Below are positions 56,005-64,000 of a DNA stretch of 64,000 nucleotides, in pieces. The notes beneath the pieces were generated by a model. It saw only the letters and a list, made by a program, of their open reading frames with translations. It searched no databases and was not told the DNA's origin. Position 1 is the first letter of the stretch, and each line of letters starts with the position of its first letter. This DNA comes from Phascolarctos cinereus (Eukaryota; Chordata; Mammalia; Diprotodontia; Phascolarctidae): NCBI RefSeq assembly GCF_002099425.1, contig NW_018343991.1, forward strand, positions 16,373,001 through 16,437,000, in the 5' to 3' direction. The translations under genes were made by a program, and so were the position numbers.

Positions 56005-56067
56005 ACGCAATTGAACTTTTCCCTAGTGACCTCCCACTTTCCATTTAAAGACTTTATGATTACGAAA

Positions 56068-56450
56068 ATCAGCAGGGTACAGTGGAAAGAATGCTGAATT
56101 TGGGACAAGAAGACCTAGGTTCAAATTCTACCTTTTTCAACTTAGTTCATGGTTGACTTTGGGAAAGTCCCTTGGCCTTCCTGTGCTGCCATTTTATTCA
56201 TCTGTAAAACAGATAGATGGGTCGTACTAGAGGAGCTTGAGAATACCTTCCAGTTGGGGCAGCTCAATAGCACAATGGATAGAGCTCAGGCTTTGGAGTT
56301 AGGAGGACCTGAGTTCAAATGCGACTTCAGACCAAACATTTGACACTTATGAGCTGTGTGATCCTGGACAAGTCACTTAACTCCAATTGCCTTAAAAAAA
56401 AAAGAGAGAATACCTTCCAGCTCTAAATCTATAAGCCTAAAATAGAAGTA
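56068..56450 (+). repeat. THER1 SINE split by a younger SINE
   Basis: GGTACAGTGGAAAGAATGCT to GAGAATACCTTCCAG, then after the insert CTCTAAATCTATAAGCC. The 3' THER1 signature confirms one element. Confidence 0.9.
56254..56405 (+). repeat. Marsupial tRNA-headed SINE inside THER1
   Basis: TTGGGGCAGCTCAATAGCAC, GGAGGACCTGAGTTCAAATG, CTCCAATTGCCTT and A-tail. Perfect 15-bp duplication GAGAATACCTTCCAG at 56239-56253 and 56406-56420. Confidence 0.97.
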
Positions 56451-56486
56451 ACTTTGGCCTTCTCCTCTTTCCCTTCATCCACTAGG

Positions 56487-56559
56487 GCAGAAGTTCTTAA
56501 ATGAGCAAAGACCTGTGGGCAGATTTCAGGGGATCTGTGAACTTACATGGGAATCAATA

Positions 56560-56599
<40 letters not shown>

Positions 56600-56985
56600 C
56601 AACATATATACTTATGTATACATACAAATACATATATATTGAAAGAAATACTAAATTTCATTTAGTGGTAAATGAAAATTAAGATTCACATGCATACACA
56701 TGCATATATATTACTTATATAATATACACATGCATGTGTACAATGCACTTATATGCATATAATATATACATAAATGTACAGACATATATATATATATATA
56801 CATACATATATACATATGTATATGAACAACACACACACACATTTTTTTTCACTGACCTCTAAATGAAATTTAGTATTTCCTGCAACTATGAATGTTTAAA
56901 AAATATTATTCTGAGGGGGGGGCTCCTTGGCTTTATGGGACTGCCAAAGATACCCAAGACACAAAGAAGGTCCTGCAAGCCCCGC
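56487..56985 (+). mobile_element. hAT-type relic (family 2) enlarged by microsatellites
   Basis: AGTTCTTAAATGAGC, TTTCAGGGGATCTGTGAACT and TACATGGGAATC at the left; TAAATGAAATTTAGTATTTC, TATTATTCTGAGGGGGG and CTGCCAAAGATACCC at the right. About 260 bp of TG/TA repeats lie between. Confidence 0.8.
56564..56842. repeat. (TG)n and (TA/CATA)n microsatellites
   Basis: About 16 TG units, then several ATACATATAT and ACATGCATAT clusters and a short (CA)n. An internal AATACTAAATTTCATTTAGT palindrome is hAT-derived. Confidence 0.9.
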
Positions 56986-56989
56986 ACTA

Positions 56990-57484
56990 ACTAGAGGATA
57001 GGGGAACTTTCTCAAGGCTGGAAACTTTCTGGGCCATATGTGCATAGTGGCTTTTCTAACTTTAGGTGAGGTTAGAACCTTTGGAAATTCTTCAAGGTCA
57101 GTGCCTGACTCCCAGTGGAAAATTGTTTTGGCTAGAAGAATAAAGGCTTGATTAGGCCTTCTTCCAGAACCACTGAATTTAGAAGAAAGTGACCAAAAAC
57201 TGTAGGTTCAGACAATTTCATCCCTGATGGAGGGGGGTCACAGGAAGAGCAGCCATGGCTGAGTTCACCCTATGGATACACCAGAAGGTGTTCAATTGCT
57301 TCATGAATTTTTGTATTCAACAGCAACACTCAACATATACTAAGTATTTGGGGGTTACTTGTGAACTATCATTTCAACAGCTTGAATTCATAGCTATTCT
57401 TCATGGAACACAAATTTAGTGCTCCTTTACCTACTTCCAAATCTCTAGAGTCGAGATATTGGGACTCCCTGATCCAAGAGAAAA
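56990..57484. other. Unassigned stretch
   Basis: No repeat or gene identified. Confidence 0.45.
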
Positions 57485-57698
57485 AGAGAAGTTTGGAGAA
57501 AACTGCTGGACATGAAATTACAAGGCTTGAGTTCAAGTCCTCCTTCTAATACCTTTTGGCTTTGTGGGAAAATAACTGCACTTCTTTGGGGCTAGGTTTA
57601 CTCATCTACAAAATGGGCATAATAATACTTGCACTACCTTCCTTACAGGGGTATAATGAGGAAAGAATCCCGTAAAACAAAATGCAAAATAAAAACTC
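57485..57698 (+). repeat. MIR SINE
   Basis: AAGGCTTGAGTTCAAGTCCT, TTACTCATCTACAAAATGGG and ATAATGAGGAAAGAATCC. Confidence 0.85.
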
Positions 57699-57953
57699 AA
57701 GGTATTTTCCCTTTCTCACCCATCTTGTGGTCCTCTCCTTCCAGTTTCAGAATAAGCTGGTCACAATGATTTAGGGTAACTAAATACTCATCACTGTTTC
57801 TTAGTAACCAGTGCAAAGATGATTTATAGGACTATAGAATTTAGAGATGGAAAGGAATACTGAACAATCAGTTTTAGGGATGTTGGGAAGAGAATTCTTG
57901 TTTGGGGACATGAAGAACTGTAGGGCTTCTGAGATCCCTTCTAATGCTTAGAT
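57699..57953. other. Unassigned stretch
   Basis: A possible antisense THER1 scrap at 57830-57860 (TATAGAATTTAGAGATGGAA). Nothing else. Confidence 0.4.
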
Positions 57954-58130
57954 TCTGGGACTTGAGAGATTACTAGTCTAATGTCCTCATTTTACAGGTG
58001 AGGAAACTGAGTCTCAGAAAGATTGAATGAAGAGTAAAATTCCACAAGTAGCATGTAAGAGAGCTGGGATTCAAACCCAATTCTCTTATTTTAAACCTAA
58101 GGCTCGCCTCACTATATCTCACTGTCTTGT
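57954..58130 (-). repeat. THER1/MIR SINE, antisense
   Basis: CATTTTACAGGTGAGGAAAC, GAGCTGGGATTCAAACCCAA and TCACTATATCTCACTGTC. Confidence 0.87.
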
Positions 58131-58988
58131 CCCTTCAAGGAATCAAATTACTTGGAGCATGGGCTATGCAAATAGTAAAGCAAGTCAGGAATGACTCCAC
58201 CTGAGCCAAGCAGTGAAGCAATAGAGGATGACTATCATTTAAATCCAGAAGCTGTAGACATGATCACTCAACCTCTCATTTCCCGGCACTCAGCTGGAGT
58301 CACTCCTTTTCCAAGAAAATTCTGCCCCAGCTTAGTTCGTTCTTTTGATCAAGACTCAATCAGTTTCTTGTTCAACAAAAATGACAGGCTGCCTGAAAAG
58401 GGAAACAAAATTTGGGGTTTACCGATACTGCTTGGTATTAGACATCAGAAGAAAATGAGCTCTTTCTGCAGAATGTGCGCAGTGTGATGTTCTAGGCCCA
58501 AGTTTATCATTTAAAGAAGAGAAGAAAGAAAAAGGGGGAAAACACTCTTGTTTACAGTTTGGGAAAATGAAGAACTGGTTAAATCCTCCATTTTGAGACT
58601 GTTTCAAATTAAATTCCTGTTATTTGTTATTTTGGGGTGAGGTAGATATTGGGAGTTATTGACCACAAATTGTTGACCATGGCTAGTTTGAAGACCAAAT
58701 ACTGATGTATGTTTCTGACAATGAACATCATCAGTCAATACAAAGTATTAAGCACCTACTATATGCCATAAACATATATCCGGTGGGAAATCGAGAAGGA
58801 GGACCTATCTTGCAGTCCAAATTCATCCCTCTTCTTATCTAGCTTTTTATGCATTTGGACATGTACCCCTAAATCTCTTGTGTGAAGAAAAAATACCTTT
58901 CCTGAGTGTTTTATTCCTATCTTCTCTTCCTCTTACCTTTCTCCTCACATGCCTACTCATCATATCCATGTCCTCATGCTCTCTTGTG
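58131..58988. other. Unassigned stretch with a 98-codon frame and an L2 shred
   Basis: A frame at 58191-58487 (+) begins MTPPEPSSEAIEDDYHLNPE and has balanced composition, but matches no family I know and has no promoter or splice context. An antisense L2 shred (TATTAAGCACCTACTATATG) lies at 58745-58770. Confidence 0.4.
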
Positions 58989-59085
58989 GGACACAGAACT
59001 GGAAGAAACCTTTGAGATCATCCATTCCAACACTCTCATTTTCCAAAGGATGAAAATGAAGTCCAGATTAGGAGAAAAAAACTTG
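58989..59085 (-). repeat. THER1 fragment, antisense
   Basis: ACACAGAACTGGAAGAAACC, TGAGATCATCCATTCCAAC and CATTTTCCAAAGGATG. Confidence 0.75.
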
Positions 59086-60838
59086 AGAAGGGAGAGAATT
59101 TTTGTGAGAGGTTAAACACAAAGCATAAAAGGGGAATACACACAGCCAGAACACTCACGTCAATGGGTATGCTTTCAGAGAATATGTATGTCCAGAAAAG
59201 ATACAACCATGTATAAGAACCACATGTGCAGCATAGGCATTGGGGGAATATTCATGACTAGGGTGCCCAGGTAAATGGCCACACTCTTGGGAACATATTT
59301 GACTAGGAAATAAACATGAAGGAACAGCATCTACACTTTCCATGTTGCTAAGCTGCTAGTGTATCTGGCAATGTCATCATCCCATTGCCGTTGTTGTTGT
59401 TGTTTTCTGGGCCCGTTCCCCATGAGGCATTGCTGTCTGCTGTTCTTCCCTAAGTGCTGCTCTCTGCTCTGGTATTCAACTATGTTTTAGGGCAACAAAT
59501 ATACTGTCCGCCATCTGCTGGGGAATGCTATGGTTAGTAAGTCAGCCTCCTACAAGGGAGAGTCCCAGCTCTGTCTGACAGCTCTATCAACCTTATATTG
59601 GGCCTCAGCTATAGTCTTTAGCTCAAGTGCTATTTTCAGGGTCATAGGTTACCCTGTCCACTATCTACTATGTGTCCTGAGCTTAGTAAGCTTTGCCCCT
59701 CTTGGGAAGGGGACAGCTCTTCCAGACACTAGCTAGAAACCATTTACCCTTAACTAGGCTACATATAAGATAACATGTCTAGGATGATATTACATATCTT
59801 CTTTGACTCTCTGCTAAAATTTCTTCTCAATTTTTCTCAATTTCACTTTCACATTATTTATGGTGAGAAATTTGATTAAGTTTTTGGTTCTTGATCACAC
59901 CCCCAAAACTATAGCAAGTTGCCAAGGCTCTACTTCCTCAAATGGATAAGCAACTGAGTGACTCTGTGATGAGCAAACTACTTTTAAACCCTCTCCATCA
60001 TACTCTCCTGCTCTGCAGATCACAATGGACTGAAAGGTCATAGAAGAAGGGCTTGGTCACTTTTGTCCTACTTCTCCCCAACAACAAATCATATGCAGGT
60101 CTCTCTTCAAACAGAATCTTTAAGTGAATATGTCTCACCATCTCCTTTAAGGATGGAGGAAGAAACATGGGATGTTAAGAGGCCTCGTAGGATTGGAGAT
60201 TGAACCAATAGCCTATTTCTTGTGGACTCCACTTTTAATAAGGTAATAATTCTAATCATGTAATAATTTGTCTCATGTAATATTTTCATAAAAAACCTAG
60301 GGAAAGGACACAGAGAAATCTCCATAAATGCAAATGACAAGATACTCGGAGGTGTGGAAATGTCAAGCCAGCAGTCTACAGGGAATCTTACGAAGCTTTG
60401 GAAGTAGCTGAAAAGTTGCTGTTATGTTTTGATATGGCAGCTCACTAACTCATTAGGTAACCATAAATAAGAGGAAAGACACTGATATCTCAGTTATAGC
60501 TCAGGAGAAGTCCTCAGGAATCAGTTCACATTGATGCCTGGGTTGGGTCTGTTTTGCTAAAAGAACATATTAGGCCAAAGACCAAAGAAATGTGAAGCGT
60601 CCCCAGGAAAAAGAGGAGAAACCAAATTGCAATCCTCTTGCATATGCGACTTATCTCAGAGTTCTGAGAACAGGCATGGTCACTGTACGTCATGATGCAT
60701 CCCATTTTAGAGTCAAACGCAGATCTTCTGACTCAGTTTGGTGCTCCCTCTACTAGTCATTATGCTTCCATTATTTCCAGTGGCATGTCACAACTACTGG
60801 GGCTGTACACAAAGTTGCAAAGTATCAACACTTCTTAT
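59086..60838. other. Longest repeat-poor stretch, unassigned
   Basis: About 1.75 kb in which I recognise no repeat except a (GTT)n of six units at 59384-59402. Frames of 62-77 codons have no domains. It contains a CTCF-like motif and is the best place to look for regulatory conservation. Confidence 0.5.
59510..59521 (-). promoter_or_regulatory. CTCF-like core motif
   Basis: The minus strand reads CCAGCAGATGGC, a full match to the core CCASYAGRKGGC, followed by GG. Single motif, no conservation or binding data. Confidence 0.4.
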
Positions 60839-60839
60839 G

Positions 60840-61665
60840 TAAAAACTTCTTTGTCCTCCTAATTGATCTCCCTCCCTTAAGCCTCTTACCTCTATTCATC
60901 ATTCTTCACACTACTACTTATGTAATTTTTCTTAAAAACTGATCTAATAATGTGACTCCCCTACTCAACCAGCACTGATGCCTTCCTATTGCCTCTAGGA
61001 TAAAATTTAAAGTCTTCTATTTAGCTTTTAAAGACCTATACAACTTGGTCCCAACCTATCTTTCTACACCTTATTCCTTCTCTACGCTCTGCTATCCAGC
61101 CAAACTGGTCTTCTCTCTGTTACTTACGTGTGATACTCCAGTTTTCCACCTCCATGCTTTTGCATTGGTGACTCCTTATTCTAGAATATCTTTCCTCCTT
61201 ATCTGTGTGTCACAGATTGCCTCTTTTCCTTTAAGATAAAACTTCGGCATGAAATTTTCCTGATTCCCTCAACCACTAGCATCTTCCTTTCCAGATTTCA
61301 TTGTACTTAGGGACTCTGCATATTTGAATTTATTAACTCTATATTTATATATTTTATATGTTCTTATTATTTCTCCCATTAGAATGTAAGTCTAAAGAAA
61401 TAGCAAGTGGTACATAATAGAATTTGCAGTTTCATGTGCAGTCATCTTTTTTATTATACTATGTTACTATGTTTATTATACTGTTTAATATACTATGTTA
61501 CACTTGTATTATTCCCTAAATTAAGAATAAAATAAATAAAAATTAAAAAGAATGTAAGTCTTTTGAGAGCAGTGATTGTTTCATTCTTTGTACTTATGAA
61601 CATAGTACCTAGTACATTAGTCACTTAATAAAAACTTATTCATTCATTGACTACTTTTTTTCTCT
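60840..61665 (+). mobile_element. L2/L3 (CR1-lineage) LINE, sense, with a 155-bp insertion
   Basis: CTTCCTATTGCCTCTAGGAT, TTTAAAGACCTATACAACTT and CATGCTTTTGCATTGGTGAC are ORF2 C-terminal landmarks. The 3' UTR (CCATTAGAATGTAAGTCT) is split, resuming TTTTGAGAGCAGTGATTG to TTAATAAAAACTTATTCATT. Among the fuller L2-type copies here. Confidence 0.87.
61394..61548 (+). mobile_element. 5'-truncated L1-type 3' end inside L2
   Basis: AATTTGCAGTTTCATGTGCA then an A/T-rich tail AATAAAATAAATAAAAATTA. Perfect 13-bp duplication AGAATGTAAGTCT at 61381-61393 and 61549-61561. Same 3' end family as 50.2-50.4 kb. Confidence 0.88.
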
Positions 61666-61748
61666 CCCCTTGTTCCCTTATGCCTGCATGTTGCCATCTG
61701 TTCATCTCAAGATGCTTTTCCCAAACCAATATAAAATTGCTCCCATCT

Positions 61749-62442
61749 GAAAGAGACCTATTTGTACAAAAATATTTATAGCAGCTTTTTGTGTGGTGGC
61801 TAATAATTGGAAACTTAAGAGATGCCCATCAATTAGGGAATCGCTAAATAAGCTGTGGTATGTGATTGTAGTGGAATATTATCATACTATAAGAAATGAC
61901 AAGCAGGATGATTTCAGAAAAACCTGGAAACACTTACACGAACTGATGTATAGTGAAATGAACAGAACCAGGAGAACATTTTATACAGTAACAGCAGTAT
62001 TGTTCGATGAGCTGTGAATGACTTAGCTATTCTCAGCAATAAAAGGATCCAAGGCAATCCCAAAGGACTAATGATGAAGCATATCATCTGCCTCCAGAGA
62101 AAGAACTGATATCGTTTAACTATAGACTGAAACATGCTATTTTTTCACTTTCTTTTATTCTCTTTCTTTTATTTGAGTCTTCTTGTACCAAATGACTAAT
62201 ATGGAAATGTTTTACATGATTACACATGTATAACCTATATCTGCATACCATCTCAGGGAGGTGGAAGGGGAGACAGGGAGGGAGGGAAGAAAAGAAGGAT
62301 AGAACTTGGGACATGAAACTTTTAAAAAATGTTAAAAATTGTTTTAACAAGTAATTGGGAAAATGATATATTGTATATATGTACATATACATAATACTAA
62401 TATTTTATTAATTTTAATTAATTAATATTTAATATATTTAAA
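61749..62442 (+). mobile_element. L1, 5' truncated, with target duplication
   Basis: ORF2 C-terminus plus the whole 3' UTR. Duplications AAAATTGCTCCCATCT (61733-61748) and AAAACTGCTCCCATCT (62443-62458) differ by one base. The 3' end passes into an A/T-rich tail. Confidence 0.94.
61751..62017 (+). pseudogene. L1 ORF2p C-terminal fragment
   Basis: The frame is open from the truncation to its stop, about 88 codons: RPICTKIFIAAFCVVANNWK, SLNKLWYVIVVEYYHTIRND, then DFRKTWKHLHELMYSEMNRT. It is homologous to the element A fragment on the minus strand near 9.9 kb. No start codon of its own; translation is not expected. Confidence 0.9.
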
Positions 62443-62599
62443 AAAACTGCTCCCATCTTCTATGTGTACTCCATTCTCCCCTGTCTCAGCTGAGTATTAC
62501 TCTGATTATCAGTGTTAACAATTAATGGATTTAAACTTATCAGAGATATGTCATCCAACATTCTTATTAACCCAAATGAATTCCCAATTCATAGACCCA

Positions 62600-63095
62600 T
62601 GGAAGGGAACTCAGAGAATTCTTATCTAGATTCAACTCTACCTGAGCAGAAATCTTCCTCAAACATACTTGAGGACTTTCACTTTCTCTAATGTCAATCT
62701 ATTCCACTTTTGGCAAGTTTCATTGTGAGGAATTTATTCTTTACATGGAGCTAAAATTTACTTTTATGTAATGTCAGCAACCATGATTTATAGTTCTTTC
62801 TCTGGGGCAGAACAAGCCTAATTCCTCTACCATATGATGACCTTTTGAGTTCTTGAAGATAACCATCATGTCCTTCTTAAGTTTTTTTTTTCTTTCCAGG
62901 GTAAGCATCTTTAATTAGTTCAATTGATTCTTCCATAGCATGGGTCTTCTGGTTATCCTTCTCTAAGGACTGTCCAGTTTGTAAGAGTCCTTAGAACTGA
63001 AAAGTATACTCCAGATGTGGCCTTGGCAGGGCAGAATGCAGAATGCAATGGGACCACCATTTTCTTTGTTCCAGACATAATGGTATCAAGTTGTG
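62600..63095 (-). mobile_element. CR1/L3-lineage LINE relic, antisense
   Basis: TGTCAATCTATTCCACTTTT, CTTGAAGATAACCATCATGT and AGTATACTCCAGATGTGG with GGCAGGGCAGAATGCAG follow the order of antisense CR1 ORF2 C-terminal sequence as seen in amniotes. Very old. Confidence 0.68.
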
Positions 63096-63664
63096 GAGAA
63101 ATGCATTGCTCGCACTTAGTCTGATGGTAGTTTTAGGAAATTATAGGCACTTCTGAAGTTTCCAACTATTACCTCCATATACTTGGGTTTACAGTTCTTG
63201 TGGAGGCATTTTATTCTATCCTTCCCTTTCACTATGGGCAAGAATGATGAACTAACCCATATGTGTTCTATCCTATAAAGTTCCTTGTCTCTATAGCACT
63301 ACAGTTATATGGTGCCAGGTTTCAGGGAATTACAGTCAAATTCACTGAAGGGATATTATCTTTCATCTAGCATTCACTGGAGTTGGAAAGATGGAGTACA
63401 GGTTATTATCCAAGGTGTGTATAGGAGGTGGGATAAGGGTAGGACACAGGTGGGCTAGATTTGAACAATCTCTTACACAAATTTCAGTCATTTTTTTTTA
63501 GTTGTTTCCTGGGTCCCTTGACTAAGGAGAGGTATCCCACATGCCTTCTTACTAAGAGAAAAAAAAAAGCAGTGGGCTAAGGAATTTGCCTTCTTAACCT
63601 ATTGCTTCCTAGTTCTTAACTTCTTACCATCTGCTCACAAAAGACATAGCTTTTCTTTGCAATT
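63096..63664. other. Unassigned stretch
   Basis: No repeat or gene identified. Confidence 0.45.
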
Positions 63665-63872
63665 TGAAAATCATAAGATCAAAGAATTAGATCTGGAAGG
63701 GACCTTAGGGGTCATTGAATTCACTCCATTTATTTTACAGATAAAGATGTTGAGGCTGAAATAAGTTATGGGATTTGTCCATGATCACACAACTATCAGG
63801 TATCTAAGGCTAAATTTGAACTCACATCTTTCTGACTTTAAGCCTAATGGTCTGTCCACTGCCAGATATTAT
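63665..63872 (-). repeat. THER1 SINE, antisense
   Basis: TTAGATCTGGAAGGGACCTT, TTATTTTACAGATAAAGATG and CTAAATTTGAACTCACATCT. Confidence 0.87.
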
Positions 63873-64000
63873 CAAACATCCCCTCAGCTAGTAGAAGGTG
63901 CAGAAGCTTGTGGCTCAGGCAACCCTATTCTACGTGGTCATTCTTGAGAGACAATAATAGTTCAACCCATAATCAATGAAAGCTTCACAAGGCCCATGAA

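Overview
The window reads as intergenic or intronic DNA from a marsupial (metatherian) mammal. It holds repeats characteristic of marsupials: tRNA-headed SINEs beginning GGGGCAGCTAGGTGGCGC, tailed variants of the same SINE, half-L1 (HAL1) elements, and therian L1, L2/CR1-lineage and MIR/THER1 relics, with long tetranucleotide and dinucleotide microsatellites. I found no host protein-coding gene, tRNA, rRNA, CRISPR array or bacterial-type operon. The long open frames are low-complexity translations of microsatellites, antisense shadows, or fragments of LINE proteins. Species cannot be fixed from the sequence alone.

Layout. 0-9 kb: MIR/THER1 SINEs, L2 pieces, L1 3' ends, a (GAAA)n tract and a roughly 335-bp (TTCC)n tract. 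8.5-17 kb: a nested block in which a plus-strand L1 is split by a minus-strand L1 flanked by a 12-bp duplication; next to it an antisense L1 ORF2 carries two solo LTRs, each with a perfect 4-bp duplication. The second LTR contains about 97 bp copied from the same L1. 17-27 kb: L2, MIR, a tailed SINE with clear target duplications, a hAT-type miniature transposon, and several single-copy-looking stretches. 27.1-28.7 kb: a decayed HAL1. 29-50 kb: mostly single-copy sequence with old L2, MIR, hAT and microsatellites, plus one SINE split by an L1 3' end. 50.2-53.6 kb: a short L1-type element joining a 5' end to a 3' end, then a full-length minus-strand HAL1 with decayed 13-bp duplications, a two-unit tandem 5' UTR and a well-preserved ORF1 (coiled coil, RRM-like, C-terminal domain). 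54-58 kb: hAT relics and SINE-in-repeat insertions with exact duplications. 59-60.8 kb: repeat-poor sequence with a CTCF-like motif. 60.8-63.1 kb: an L2/L3 copy with an inserted 155-bp element, a 5'-truncated L1 with 16-bp duplications, and a CR1-like relic.

No genes act together here; the coherent story is the order of insertions. MIR, L2, CR1 and hAT relics form the old background. L1, HAL1, the tRNA-headed SINEs and the LTRs inserted into them later, and microsatellites expanded inside several of them. Family names come from remembered consensus features and should be confirmed with a repeat-masking run; boundaries without duplications are approximate by tens of bases.
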